Shown: in pieces, positions 17,551-26,280 of the stretch
Position numbering within the stretch: the first letter of the stretch is position 1
Layout: the number at the start of each line of letters is the position of its first letter
From: Bradyrhizobium sp. LHD-71
GTDB lineage: Bacteria > Pseudomonadota > Alphaproteobacteria > Rhizobiales > Xanthobacteraceae
Assembly: GCF_031157255.1 (NCBI RefSeq)
Contig: NZ_JAVIFX010000017.1
Coordinates: 109,676-173,675, forward strand
Direction: 5' to 3'
DNA length: 64,000 bases
The notes under the pieces: model-generated
Database searches by the model: none
What the model saw: only the letters and a program-made list of their open reading frames with translations
What the model was told of the DNA's origin: nothing
Program-made: the position numbers and the translations under genes

Positions 17551-18237
17551 TTACGGGCAGGGGTGACGCTGTCCGTCGTACCCTAGGAAAGTCCGGGTGC
17601 GGACATCGTACGAGCGATAGCGCTGCTGGCAGTACGCGATATCGTTGCCCGCAGGGGCCGCGGTGACCACGTAGTCCTCGTCGTCGTCATAGTAGTAGGG
17701 GTCGCTATAGCCGTAATAGTACGGGGAAGCCGCATAGCTGCCGAGCGCGAAGCCTGTGCCGAAACCGATGCCCGGACCCCACCATCGCCGGTGGTGATGC
17801 CGCCAGCCAGGTCGGCCGCCCCAGCCGGGCCGGCCGTTCCAACCAGGCCGCCCGCTCCAGCCGGGTCCGCCGGCAATAGGTCCGGGCGTGTCCGGGCGAG
17901 CCGCCACGCCGCCACCAAGTGCGCCGCCGTAACCGCCGCGGCCGCCACCAAGCATTGCGCCGCCACCACCGATCGGGCCACCGCCGCCGCCGCGGAAGGC
18001 GCCACCGCCGCCCATGGCTCCGCCGCCGCCACCGCCCATCGCACCGCCGAAACCTCCGCCACCGCCACCGATGGCGCCACCTCCACCACCGCCCGCAGGG
18101 GCCGCCGCGGCTCCGCCACCGCCACCGCCACCGCCCATGGCGCCGCCGTAACCTTGGGCGTCCGCGGTCACGGCCGTCATTAGGGGAACGGCGGCGGCAA
18201 CGATGGCCGCTGCAGCGGTCAATCCGATCTTGTTCAT
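17551..18237 (-). CDS. Secreted glycine-rich protein with BA14K-like C-terminus
   Basis: The protein has 228 residues. A signal peptide (about residues 1-27, ending TADA) is followed by about 80 residues of nearly pure Gly-Ala-Met-Gly repeats, then a segment of short GRPGW repeats, a hydrophobic stretch near GFGTGFALGSYA and a Tyr/Asp-rich patch. The last 30 residues match the BA14K family: DIAYCQQRYRSYD, FLGYDG and RHPCP, with two cysteines. BA14K proteins of Brucella are immunoreactive and lectin-like. The start has GGGAG seven bases upstream. It is likely exported; its role is unknown. Confidence 0.85.
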   Translation of the reverse strand: MNKIGLTAAAAIVAAAVPLMTAVTADAQGYGGAMGGGGGGGGAAAAPAGGGGGGAIGGGGGGFGGAMGGGGGGAMGGGGAFRGGGGGPIGGGGAMLGGGRGGYGGALGGGVAARPDTPGPIAGGPGWSGRPGWNGRPGWGGRPGWRHHHRRWWGPGIGFGTGFALGSYAASPYYYGYSDPYYYDDDEDYVVTAAPAGNDIAYCQQRYRSYDVRTRTFLGYDGQRHPCP

Positions 18238-18486
18238 GAGAGTCTCCCGCGATTTCGTCTGCCCCTCAAACCGCGAGAGGTCCGAGTGTTCCATCCTCTC
18301 ACAGGCTTGTCATCCTGCTCAAAAACATAAGTTCCAGCGCATGTATATCAACTGAACGAATTGCGTCACAGGCGCGGACGGATTTAGCCGGTTTCAGGGC
18401 AGGACCGCGTTGGGCGGGCCGCTGGACAATGGCAGCCGCGGATGCCATCACCGTGAGCGGTTCGGCAAGCCTGGATTCCCGTGCAC

Positions 18487-18897
18487 ATGAAGCAGTTTTT
18501 CCTGAAAGTCTTCACTTGGTGGAACGGTCAGACGTTCGGCACGCAACTCTGGACGGCGCTTTACGGCGAGTTCGTGGGCGAGGATGAGGGCGGCAACCGC
18601 TACTACCGGACCAAAGGGGGCAAGATCGATCCATCGCTCGGCTTCGAGCGCCGTTGGGTCATCTACAATGGCTATGCGGAGGCCTCGCGGGTGCCGTCGT
18701 CTTGGCACGGCTGGCTGCATCATACCGTCGATGTGCCGCCGACCGAGGAGAACTACCAGCCGCGCCCATGGGAGAAGCCGCACCGGCCAAACATGACCGG
18801 CACCGCCGGCGCGTACCGTCCGTCCGGCTCGACGCTTGCCGCCGGCCGCCGCCCGAAGGCCACCGGCGACTACCAGGCCTGGACGCCAGGGCAGTAG
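18487..18897 (+). CDS. NDUFA12-family NADH:ubiquinone oxidoreductase subunit
   Basis: This 136-residue protein matches the NDUFA12 (B17.2) family, an accessory subunit of respiratory complex I shared by alphaproteobacteria and mitochondria. Typical blocks are [28 protein letters not shown] and the segment [16 protein letters not shown] with SWHGWLHH. The tail is low in complexity and Pro/Gly-rich. I use the ATG at 18487; a GTG at 18481 is in frame. In relatives it is next to the DUF2155 gene; here about 4.5 kb of other genes separate them. Confidence 0.93.
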   Translation: MKQFFLKVFTWWNGQTFGTQLWTALYGEFVGEDEGGNRYYRTKGGKIDPSLGFERRWVIYNGYAEASRVPSSWHGWLHHTVDVPPTEENYQPRPWEKPHRPNMTGTAGAYRPSGSTLAAGRRPKATGDYQAWTPGQ

Positions 18898-19021
18898 GCT
18901 TCCCTGTTCTGGGCGGCTGGCGCACGCACGAACAGCGCCGCCGCCACCTTCAACTTCGCAAGATTTGCAAAGCCGTTTTGTGGTTGGGTGGTGTCACGTC
19001 CAACAGCACGAACGGCACGCC

Positions 19022-19873
19022 ATGAACAAGGTCAAGGAGCGCATCGACTATCAGGCGCGGTTGAACCGGGTGATCGGTTTCATTCACGATCATCTCGATG
19101 AGGAGATTGATCTCAATCGCCTGGCCGATGTCGCATGCCTTTCGCCATATCATTGGCATCGCATCTATCATGCGATGCACGGCGAAACGATTGCAGCAAC
19201 TGTCCGCCGTCTGCGGCTGCATCGCGCCGCCGGCCTTCTCGCCAACACGGTGATGCCGATCGAGATGGTGGCAGAGAAATCCGGCTATGCGAGTACCGCG
19301 GCATTCACGCGCGCCTTCAGTCTCGACTATGGCATGCCGCCGGCCCAGTATCGCAGGGAAGGCGGGCACGCAAAATTTCTCGCACAAAGTGGCGCCGGCG
19401 ACGGCGCGGCGTTCGACGTGACGATCAAGACCATACCGTCCTTGCGTCTGGCCGCGATCTATCATCTCGGTTCGTACATGCAGATCGGCAAGGCGTTTGA
19501 ACAGCTCTATGGCTGGTTCGCCGTGCGCGGGCTCTTAGGGACCGCAACACGCTCCATCGGCGTCTATTATGACGATCCGTTCTCGGTCGACGAGGATGCG
19601 CTACGTTCACGCGCAGGTTTGGTGGTCGATCCTGGGTTTGCTGTCCAAGCGCCGCTGATCGAGACCATGATTCCTGGCGGCCGGCATGCGGTGCTGCGTC
19701 ACAAGGGGCCTTACGCGACAATGCGTGCGGCTTACCAATGGCTCTACGGCACCTGGCTTACGCAACACGACGAGGAGCCGGCCGATGCGCCGGTGTTCGA
19801 GGAGTACTTCAACAACCCGCGTGACACCGCACCGGCGGATCTTTTGACCGATATCTGTCTGCCGTTGCGATAA
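19022..19873 (+). CDS. AraC-family regulator with GyrI-like effector domain
   Basis: The protein has 283 residues: an N-terminal AraC double helix-turn-helix (about residues 10-110, with LADVACLSPYHWHRIYHAM and IEMVAEKSGYASTAAFTRAF) followed by a GyrI/SbmC-like effector-binding domain (about 125-283). This Rob/SoxS-like layout is common in regulators that bind hydrophobic drugs or other small ligands. The ATG at 19022 starts directly before the first helix. The small gene 29 bases downstream is probably co-transcribed. Confidence 0.9.
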   Translation: MNKVKERIDYQARLNRVIGFIHDHLDEEIDLNRLADVACLSPYHWHRIYHAMHGETIAATVRRLRLHRAAGLLANTVMPIEMVAEKSGYASTAAFTRAFSLDYGMPPAQYRREGGHAKFLAQSGAGDGAAFDVTIKTIPSLRLAAIYHLGSYMQIGKAFEQLYGWFAVRGLLGTATRSIGVYYDDPFSVDEDALRSRAGLVVDPGFAVQAPLIETMIPGGRHAVLRHKGPYATMRAAYQWLYGTWLTQHDEEPADAPVFEEYFNNPRDTAPADLLTDICLPLR

Positions 19874-19902
19874 TCGCGGGCAGCATTTTTGGGAACAAGA
19901 CA

Positions 19903-20307
19903 ATGCCCAAAACCTGGACGGAGAAGTTCAACTCGCCGTCAACGCATCAGATAAAGTCTGTGCCGGTCGATATCGCCGGCATGAAGAAAGGCGAGGTCAT
20001 GCTGATCCCGACGCCGAAGATCATCGACGCCTTCATCGCAGGAATCCCGCGCGGTATCTGTTTGGACGTCAAGACGCTCCGCGCGAGGCTTGCGAAGAAA
20101 TATAAGGCGGAGGTGACTTGCCCGATCACTACCGGTTTTCACCTGCGTGCCGTCGCCGAAGTGGCAATCGAAAAACTCAAGCGTGGCGCGAAGCCCTGCG
20201 AGGTCACGCCGTTTTGGCGCGTGCTCGATGAAAACGCGCCGACCACGGCGAAGCTGTCATGCGGCGCCGCCTTCGTGCAGAAGCAGCGCAAGGCGGAAGG
20301 GATCTAG
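19903..20307 (+). CDS. Small protein with remote resemblance to alkyltransferase DNA-binding domains
   Basis: This 134-residue cytoplasmic protein is not one I can name firmly. Its C-terminal half, with TPFWRVLDENAPTT and AAFVQKQRKAEGI, has the spacing of the O6-alkylguanine-DNA alkyltransferase segment PCHRV-(loop)-ERKR-LLE-EG. Phe and Trp would replace the alkyl-accepting Cys and the following His, so it could not be a methyltransferase; alkyltransferase-like proteins also lack the cysteine. The upstream segment with IPRGICLDVKTLRARLAKKY could be the DNA-binding helices. It follows the AraC-type regulator by 29 bases. The resemblance is weak and by eye. Confidence 0.6.
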   Translation: MPKTWTEKFNSPSTHQIKSVPVDIAGMKKGEVMLIPTPKIIDAFIAGIPRGICLDVKTLRARLAKKYKAEVTCPITTGFHLRAVAEVAIEKLKRGAKPCEVTPFWRVLDENAPTTAKLSCGAAFVQKQRKAEGI

Positions 20308-20323
20308 CGGCGCAGTGGCAAAC

Positions 20324-20362
20324 GGCGAGCAGGGTACAGTCACCCCGCGTTCCCTGTTCGCC
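20324..20362. terminator. Hairpin between convergent genes
   Basis: GGCGAGCAGGG (20324-20334) and CCCTGTTCGCC (20352-20362) form an 11-bp stem with one G-T pair and a 17-base loop, directly between two converging genes. No T-run follows, so it may be a repeat element acting as a weak bidirectional terminator. Confidence 0.5.
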
Positions 20363-20371
20363 ATTCGTTCG

Positions 20372-21070
20372 TTACGTTGTCGCTTTGACGCGATGCGCTG
20401 CCTGGGCGACCTGCGCCTCCCGATCGCTGCCCGCGGCGCTCGCATAGCGCGTCCGTAATCGCTCCAGGACTTCCGCCGGCGCAGTCTCCGGCGATCCGGC
20501 GTTGAACGGTGGGGCCGGATTGTATTCGAGCATCAGCTGGATCATTTGCGCGGTGGTACGGTCGGACAGCTTTTCAGCGAGCGTCAGGCCGAAATCGATG
20601 CCGGCCGTTACGCCGCCGCCAGTGATGCGATTGCGATCGGTGCAGACCCGGGTCTTTTCAGGGATTGCGCCGAGGGCGCCGAGGTGGCCTATGGCCGACC
20701 AGTGCGTCGTCGCACGATAGCCCTGCAGCAATCCCGCAGCGGCCAACACCAGCGCGCCGGTGCAGACTGAGGTGACATAGCGCGCAGCTTCGGCCTGCTT
20801 GCGCAGGAAGCCGAGCGTCTCCTCGTCGTTCAGCAACGCGTCTGTGCCGAACCCGCCGGGCACGCAGATCACGTCGAGTTGCGGACAGGCGGCAAAGGTC
20901 GTCGTCGGGACGATCGTCAATACGGTGTCGCTCGCAAGCGGCTCCATGGTTTTTGCAACCAGATGGGTCTTTGCGCCGGGCACACGGCCCAGCACCTGCA
21001 GCGGGCCGGTGAAGTCGAGTTGAGTCACTTTCGGGAAAATCAGGAAGCCGATGTTGATGGTCTCAGTCAT
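20372..21070 (-). CDS. DJ-1/PfpI-family protein, isonitrile-hydratase-like
   Basis: The 232-residue protein has the DJ-1/PfpI fold with the nucleophile C103 in the sequence TSVCTGALVLAAAGLL and the following block RATTHWSAIGHL. Its length and motifs are close to isonitrile hydratase InhA of Pseudomonas, which turns isonitriles into N-substituted formamides. GAGGAG stands before the ATG. It is divergent from a GlxA-type regulator at 21167 that carries the same fold as its sensor domain. Other cysteine hydrolase or stress roles remain possible. Confidence 0.8.
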   Translation of the reverse strand: MTETINIGFLIFPKVTQLDFTGPLQVLGRVPGAKTHLVAKTMEPLASDTVLTIVPTTTFAACPQLDVICVPGGFGTDALLNDEETLGFLRKQAEAARYVTSVCTGALVLAAAGLLQGYRATTHWSAIGHLGALGAIPEKTRVCTDRNRITGGGVTAGIDFGLTLAEKLSDRTTAQMIQLMLEYNPAPPFNAGSPETAPAEVLERLRTRYASAAGSDREAQVAQAAHRVKATT

Positions 21071-21166
21071 GCGACGCTCCTCGTGCTTGACGGCAATTGG
21101 ATCGCATGTTTGGCTGAAGGCGCAAATGACATATTTCCCTCGATTTAAGACATCCGGGGTCAGGCG

Positions 21167-22120
21167 ATGATCGGCGTTCTGGTGTTTCCCGATTTTCAGC
21201 TGCTCGACGCGACCGGGCCGATCTCAGCTTTCGAGATCGCGCATCGCCTGCAAGGCAGGCGCGCCCCGATCAGCGTGCTGGCGCTGAAGGCCGGTGCAGT
21301 GCGTTCGTCGTCGGGTGTGGAGCTGAACGCGCGCAGCTTCCGCAAGGCCTTGCCGGACACGCTGATTGTCGCCGGCGGCGAAGGGGTTCGCGCGGCGGCC
21401 GACTGCAAGGCGACGCTCGCATTCGTGCGCGCCGTCGCCCGTCGCGAGCAGCGCGTCGCCAGCGTATGCTCGGGCACTTTCATTCTCGCTGCGGCCGGCT
21501 TGCTCGATGGCAGGCGTGCCACCACGCACTGGCGCCAGACGCGCGATTTCATCGCCCGCTTTCCCAAGGTACGGCTCGAGGCGGACCGGATCCATGTACA
21601 GGACGGCAACATCTGGAGCTCCGCAGGGATCACGGCGGGCATCGATCTGGCGCTGGCGATGATCGCCGACGATTTTGGTGAGGACATCGCGCAGGCAACC
21701 GCACGACAGCTTGTCGTCTATCATCGCCGTTCCGGCGGCCAGTCGCAGTTTTCCGCACTGCTCGAGCTGAAATCGCCAAGCGGCCGTTTCAAGTCGCTGC
21801 TAGCCTGGGCGCGCGAGCATCTCGATCAGGATCTGACGGTGGAGCGTCTCGCTGAGAAAGCCAACATGAGCGCACGGCATTTCTCACGCAGCTTCACCGC
21901 GGAGACCGGCATCTCGCCATCGAAGGCCGTGGAGCGGCTCAGGATCGAGGTCGCGCAGGCCCGCGTGCAATCGGGCAGCGAGCCGATCGAGGCGATCGCC
22001 AAAGTGTCGGGCTTTGGTGACGCCGAGCGGATGCGCCGCGCCTTCATGCGGACCTTCGGTCACCCGCCACAGGCGTTGCGACGCGCCGCGAAGCAGCACG
22101 AGCATGGAATCGCGGGTTGA
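21167..22120 (+). CDS. GlxA-type regulator: DJ-1/PfpI domain fused to AraC helix-turn-helix
   Basis: The 317-residue protein has an N-terminal DJ-1/PfpI-like domain (about 1-190, with ASVCSGTFILAAAGLLDGR and RATTHWR) and a C-terminal AraC DNA-binding domain (about 215-310, with LAEKANMSARHFSRSFTAE). In such regulators the first domain senses a small molecule. It is divergent from the hydratase-like gene 96 bases away, so it most likely controls that gene. The cysteine of the nucleophile elbow is kept (SVCSG). Confidence 0.9.
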   Translation: MIGVLVFPDFQLLDATGPISAFEIAHRLQGRRAPISVLALKAGAVRSSSGVELNARSFRKALPDTLIVAGGEGVRAAADCKATLAFVRAVARREQRVASVCSGTFILAAAGLLDGRRATTHWRQTRDFIARFPKVRLEADRIHVQDGNIWSSAGITAGIDLALAMIADDFGEDIAQATARQLVVYHRRSGGQSQFSALLELKSPSGRFKSLLAWAREHLDQDLTVERLAEKANMSARHFSRSFTAETGISPSKAVERLRIEVAQARVQSGSEPIEAIAKVSGFGDAERMRRAFMRTFGHPPQALRRAAKQHEHGIAG

Positions 22121-22194
22121 CCTGAGTTCCGTTCGTCGCAGCAGCTCGTTTTCGCCGGCCTGACCGTGTGAGGGCTGCTACAGCGTCCTCTGCG

Positions 22195-23139
22195 TCAGGC
22201 TCTTGCTTTCAGCCACTGCGCCACTTCGCTGGTCAGCCGGTTCGCTTCCGGGATCAACTTCCCCATCGTCCAGAAGCCGTGGAACTGGCCGGGATACTCG
22301 CTGTAAGTCACGTCGACGCCGGCGGCTTTCAGCCGGTCCTTGTACTCCACGCCCTCGTCATGCAGTGGATCCGCGCCCGCGGTCATCACATAGGCCTGTG
22401 GCAGTCCCTTGAGGGCTTGTGCGCGCGCCGGCGATGCGCGCCAGTCGTCGATATCGGCCTTGCAGGTCAGGTAGTGATCGCTGAACCATCGGATCAGCGA
22501 ATGAGTCAGCAATACGCTCGTCTCGGGATCGCTGTGCGAGCGATGCGTCATCGCGAAATCGGTGGCGGGATAGATCAGTACCTGTCCGGCGAATTTCGGC
22601 CCGCCGTTGTCGCGCGCGTTGAGCGTCACGACCGCGGTGAGGTTGCCGCCGGCGCTGTCGCCACCGACGAAGATGCGATTTTTGTCGATGCCGAATTTCG
22701 CCGAGTTGGCGACGATCCATTCGGTGGCGGCGATCGCGTCGACGGCTGCGGCGGGAAACTTGTGCTCGGGCGCGAGACGGTAGTCGACTGAGAGCACCAC
22801 GAAGCCGGCTTGATCGGCGATCTGCCGACAGACGACATCGTGGCTGTCGAGGTCGCCGATGACCCAGCCACCGCCATGATAGAAAATGAACGCGGGCGCC
22901 GGGCCGCTTTTCGGCAATGTCAGCGGCTTGTAGACCCGAAGGGGAATTGGACCGTGCGGCGAGGGGGCGGTGACGTCATCGACCGACGCAAGTTTCGGAG
23001 GGTCGGGCTGCACGACCGCGCGGCCGAGCTTTGACGCTTCACGCGCTTCGGGGGCCGTCATCGTCTCGTATTTCGGCCGGTTCGCGGCGCGGAAAGCCTC
23101 CATTACGGCAGCTGCGGTGGGGTCGAGTACGATAGGCAT
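22195..23139 (-). CDS. HSL-type alpha/beta-hydrolase (esterase/lipase)
   Basis: This 314-residue cytoplasmic esterase belongs to the hormone-sensitive-lipase family (family IV). The oxyanion motif HGGGW is at residues 88-92 and the nucleophile S162 is in GGDSAGGN. An acidic residue in ADPLHDEG and a histidine in FHGFW complete the likely triad. The ATG at 23137-23139 has GGAGGA upstream. It stands alone between the regulator gene and the DUF2155 gene. These enzymes cleave short acyl esters; the natural substrate is unknown. Confidence 0.9.
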   Translation of the reverse strand: MPIVLDPTAAAVMEAFRAANRPKYETMTAPEAREASKLGRAVVQPDPPKLASVDDVTAPSPHGPIPLRVYKPLTLPKSGPAPAFIFYHGGGWVIGDLDSHDVVCRQIADQAGFVVLSVDYRLAPEHKFPAAAVDAIAATEWIVANSAKFGIDKNRIFVGGDSAGGNLTAVVTLNARDNGGPKFAGQVLIYPATDFAMTHRSHSDPETSVLLTHSLIRWFSDHYLTCKADIDDWRASPARAQALKGLPQAYVMTAGADPLHDEGVEYKDRLKAAGVDVTYSEYPGQFHGFWTMGKLIPEANRLTSEVAQWLKARA

Positions 23140-23357
23140 GCGGGGTTCCTCCGGTTCGTTTTCTTGGCCCGCCTGGCGGGGTTGTTCCAACTATCTCATC
23201 AGAGTCGTTTCGTGACCAGCCCAGGCCGATTTGTTGTTTGGCTGCAATGCGATGGCTGGGTAGCGGGGAGTGACGCCCTTTCCATGCCGTATTCAGCGTG
23301 TTAACGGAGCCTTTGAGCGGCTTTGCAATCCTGCGAGCCCGATTCGCCATCTGGTTG

Positions 23358-24236
23358 ATGCCGCGCCCAATGCACCGATCCTCTCAATTCATTGCAGCCA
23401 TGGCATTTGCGGCCGTCGTGTTGTCGGCAGCGACGCCTGTTGTGCATGCACAGTTCGGCAATCAGCCGCCGCGTCCGCCGAGCAATGTCGGCCCGCCGGG
23501 TCAGGATTCGGATGCGGAAGAGGTGCCTGACATTCCGCAGGGACGCATACTTCCGGCACCGATCCGACCGCCCGGAGCGGCCATGCCACCCCCAGGTTCG
23601 GTGCAGACGCAACCGCTGCCGCCACCTGGTGCCGGGTCGCAAGGCTCCCAGCCACCAGCGACCGCGAATGCGCCCGCTCCGCTGCCCGGATTGCCGCCGG
23701 GACAACGTCAGCCGAAGGGACCACCGGGCGGTCCTGCAGCCGCCATTCAGCCTGGCGACGAGATCGTCACCGCACCGCCGGCTCAGAAGGTCGTCAATAA
23801 GCAGGCGGTGTTCGCCGGTCTCGACAAGATCACGGGCCGCATCATCAAGTTCGACGTCGACATGGCGGAAACGGTGCAATTCGGTGCGCTGCGGGTGAAG
23901 CCGCAAGCATGCTACACGCGGCCGGCGACAGAGGCCGCGAACACGGATGCGTTCGTTGAAGTCGACGAGATCACGCTGCAGGGCGAGGTGAAGCGGATTT
24001 TTTCGGGATGGATGTTCGCAGCGAGTCCTGGCCTGTCGGGTGTGGAGCACCCGATTTACGATGTGTGGCTGACGGACTGCAAAGGTCCCGAAGCAACGGT
24101 CGCCAGCGCCGAACCACCGCCGCCGCTGCGCGCACCACCAGCACAGCAGAAGAAGCAGTCCCAGCCGTCCAGGCGCCAGCCTGCGCCGCCGCCCCAGCCG
24201 GAGCAGCCGCTCCAGCCGTTGCCCGGGTTCAGGTAG
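23358..24236 (+). CDS. DUF2155 exported protein with proline-rich flanks
   Basis: The protein has 292 residues. A signal peptide (ending near VVHAQF) is followed by a Pro/Gly/Gln-rich region of about 110 residues, then the DUF2155 domain, with VFAGLDKITGRIIKFDV, ETVQFGALRVKPQACYTRP and the block GWMFAASPGLSGVEHPIYD-VWLTDCK. A second proline/glutamine-rich tail ends the protein. DUF2155 proteins are conserved in alphaproteobacteria but their role is unknown; an envelope location is likely. The start could be 23358 or the ATG 12 bases later; both keep the signal peptide. It belongs to the NDUFA12-DUF2155-aat neighbourhood. Confidence 0.85.
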   Translation: MPRPMHRSSQFIAAMAFAAVVLSAATPVVHAQFGNQPPRPPSNVGPPGQDSDAEEVPDIPQGRILPAPIRPPGAAMPPPGSVQTQPLPPPGAGSQGSQPPATANAPAPLPGLPPGQRQPKGPPGGPAAAIQPGDEIVTAPPAQKVVNKQAVFAGLDKITGRIIKFDVDMAETVQFGALRVKPQACYTRPATEAANTDAFVEVDEITLQGEVKRIFSGWMFAASPGLSGVEHPIYDVWLTDCKGPEATVASAEPPPPLRAPPAQQKKQSQPSRRQPAPPPQPEQPLQPLPGFR

Positions 24237-24257
24237 CCGTCGTTTCGGCTAAAAGCG

Positions 24258-24935
24258 TTACGAGAACGTCGCCGCGAACTTCTGCTCGCCGGTCGGGGTA
24301 AACCGTACGACCCGGCCGTCGGCCTCGCGCCGCGCCCACTTCAAATCGAACATGCGATCGAGCAGGGCCGCGCCAAGCGAGCCGGCGAGATGGCTGCGGC
24401 GCTCGCTCCAATCAAGGCATTTCTTGCACAGCGGCCGACGCGAGCTTCGCACTGTTTCGAGGTCGACGCCGAAGTCCGTAACAAACTTCGCGCCGCGCGG
24501 GGCGATCTCGACGCTATCCTTATCGACAAGAAGCATCTTGCGCCCGACCAGCGAGTCGAACATGCGCACGCCGAACTCGCCGGCCAGATGGTCGTAGCAC
24601 ATCCGTGCACGTCGCATCGCGGGATCCTTCGGCCCCGGGCGCACGCGCAAATGGCCTGCGCGGGCGGCCAGTGCGCCGAGCCCTTCAAGCACGTCGGCGA
24701 CATCGTTGCCGGCGAGGCGGAAGTAGCGGTGGCGGCCCTGCTGCTCCTGCTCGACCAGACAGGCCTGCTGAAGCTTTGACAGATGCGAGCTTGCGGTCTG
24801 CAGCGTCACGCCGGCCTCGGCGGCAAGTTCGCTCGCCGTAAGCGCGGTGCCGCCCAGGAGCGCGTTGAGCATGTTTGCGCGCGCGGGGTCGCCGACGAGC
24901 GCGGCGATGATGGCGATGTTCGGGCCTTCTTTCAT
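24258..24935 (-). CDS. ArsR-family winged-helix regulator with extra C-terminal domain
   Basis: The protein has 225 residues, about twice the length of a minimal ArsR protein. The winged helix covers about residues 5-85, with [24 protein letters not shown] as recognition part. The C-terminal half carries a conserved-looking pattern [10 protein letters not shown] and [19 protein letters not shown]. The CKKC and CYDH residues could bind a metal or redox signal. It is divergent from the NIPSNAP gene and has a palindrome touching its start codon, so it probably represses itself and the divergent unit. Confidence 0.88.
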   Translation of the reverse strand: MKEGPNIAIIAALVGDPARANMLNALLGGTALTASELAAEAGVTLQTASSHLSKLQQACLVEQEQQGRHRYFRLAGNDVADVLEGLGALAARAGHLRVRPGPKDPAMRRARMCYDHLAGEFGVRMFDSLVGRKMLLVDKDSVEIAPRGAKFVTDFGVDLETVRSSRRPLCKKCLDWSERRSHLAGSLGAALLDRMFDLKWARREADGRVVRFTPTGEQKFAATFS

Positions 24936-24936
24936 A

Positions 24937-24954
24937 CTTCGATCATAGTCGAAG
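24937..24954. promoter_or_regulatory. ArsR operator candidate
   Basis: The inverted repeat CTTCGA (24937-24942) and TCGAAG (24949-24954) with a six-base spacer is two bases upstream of the ArsR start and about 50 bases before the NIPSNAP gene. Position and symmetry fit an operator for the ArsR protein that could control both divergent units. Confidence 0.6.
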
Positions 24955-25007
24955 CATCGACGCCGCGCAACGGGGTAGCAGAGTCGCATGCAAGACGGAG
25001 GTGCGCG

Positions 25008-25313
25008 GTGACGGTCACAGTTTTCATTCGCTATCAGCTCGATCCCTTCAAGCAGAACCAGTTCGAGGCGTATGCACGGCGCTGGCTAACGATCATTCCG
25101 GCTTGCGGCGGCAATTGTCTCGGCTACTGGATGCCCCACGAGGGCACCAACAACGTCGCCTTCGGCTTGATTTCATTCGAGAGTCTCGCGGCCTACGAGG
25201 CCTATCGCGCCCGCATCAAGGCCGACGGGGAGGGTGCGGCCAACTTTGAATTCGCCGCGCAGAACAGATTCATCCTCGCTGAGGAACGAACATTTCTGCG
25301 CCAGGTGGAGTAG
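25008..25313 (+). CDS. NIPSNAP-family protein
   Basis: This 101-residue protein is a single NIPSNAP-type ferredoxin-like domain: [20 protein letters not shown] at the start and the segment [12 protein letters not shown] near the middle. Small NIPSNAP proteins are often coded beside oxygenases and dimerise; the function is not settled. The start is a GTG at 25008 behind GGAGGTG. It opens a unit with the PEP-mutase-family gene and is divergent from the ArsR regulator. Confidence 0.85.
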   Translation: MTVTVFIRYQLDPFKQNQFEAYARRWLTIIPACGGNCLGYWMPHEGTNNVAFGLISFESLAAYEAYRARIKADGEGAANFEFAAQNRFILAEERTFLRQVE

Positions 25314-25435
25314 AGTTGGGGGCTGAGCGGGGCCGTTCTTCAAGGGTGGTGGCTCCGCTCGCAACAGAAGGGCTGAGCGCTGCTGACAAAAATTGGCAAT
25401 GCGTTTGGTGTAATGGAAGCCGGGGAGAGATCATC

Positions 25436-26266
25436 ATGACCGTTTCCGTCGCGAAAAAGCGCAAAGAGTTCTTCGACTTGCACGAGTCCGGCTGTTTTGT
25501 GCTTCCCAATCCCTGGGATGTCGGTAGCGCCCGCGTGCTGCAATCGCTTGGCTACAAGGCGCTCGCTTCGACCAGCGCCGGTTTCGCCTGGTCGACCGGC
25601 CGCAGCGACTACGGGCTGAAGCTCAACGATTTGCTCGAGCATCTCACAGCGTTGTCCGCGGCCACCGATTTGCCCGTCAATGCGGACTTCGAGTCGGGCT
25701 TTGCTGACGATCCCGCCGGCGTCGCCGAGAATGTCCGTAAATGCGCGGCGACCGGCGTGTCCGGCCTGTCGATCGAGAACCGCAGCAGCGATCCAAAACA
25801 GCCGCTTTACGAATTCTCCTTGTCCGTCGAGCGCATTCGGGCGGCGCGCGCCGCCCTGGATGACGATGAAAGCGGCGTGTTGCTGGTGGCACGCTGCGAG
25901 GGTTTTCTGACCGGCGAGGCCGATCTCAATATGACGATCAAGCGTCTGGTTGCGTTTGCGGAAGCCGGCGCCGACTGCCTCTACGCGCCGGGCATCCGCA
26001 CGCCGGAGCAGATCTCAGCCGTGGTCAAAGCGGTGGCACCCAAGCCCGTCAACGTGCTGGTGATGTCGCCGGATTTCAAGGTAGCGGAGCTGGCCGAACT
26101 CGGCGTCCGGCGCGTCAGTCTCGGCGGCCAACTCGCGGCGGCGGCGTGGGGCGGTTTCATGCGCGCGGCGCAGGAGATTGTCGAGAAAGGGACGTTCACC
26201 GAGCTCCGCAACAACTACTCCGGCCGCGACCTGCACAAAGTCTTCGCGCAATACGTGGCAAAGTAG
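25436..26266 (+). CDS. Isocitrate lyase/PEP mutase superfamily protein
   Basis: The 276-residue protein is a TIM barrel of the isocitrate-lyase/phosphoenolpyruvate-mutase family. Visible are the N-terminal block LPNPWDVGSARVLQSLGYKA, the metal-binding DFESGF in LPVNADFESGF, the strand GLSIEN, and ARCEGFL at the position of the family's lyase loop. The members cut or form C-C or P-C bonds in small oxo acids; oxaloacetate decarboxylase or 2-methylisocitrate-lyase-like activity is possible, but the substrate is not defined. GGGGAGA precedes the ATG. It lies downstream of NIPSNAP, probably under the same ArsR control. Confidence 0.85.
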   Translation: MTVSVAKKRKEFFDLHESGCFVLPNPWDVGSARVLQSLGYKALASTSAGFAWSTGRSDYGLKLNDLLEHLTALSAATDLPVNADFESGFADDPAGVAENVRKCAATGVSGLSIENRSSDPKQPLYEFSLSVERIRAARAALDDDESGVLLVARCEGFLTGEADLNMTIKRLVAFAEAGADCLYAPGIRTPEQISAVVKAVAPKPVNVLVMSPDFKVAELAELGVRRVSLGGQLAAAAWGGFMRAAQEIVEKGTFTELRNNYSGRDLHKVFAQYVAK

Positions 26267-26280
26267 AGCCTGGTTCGCTC

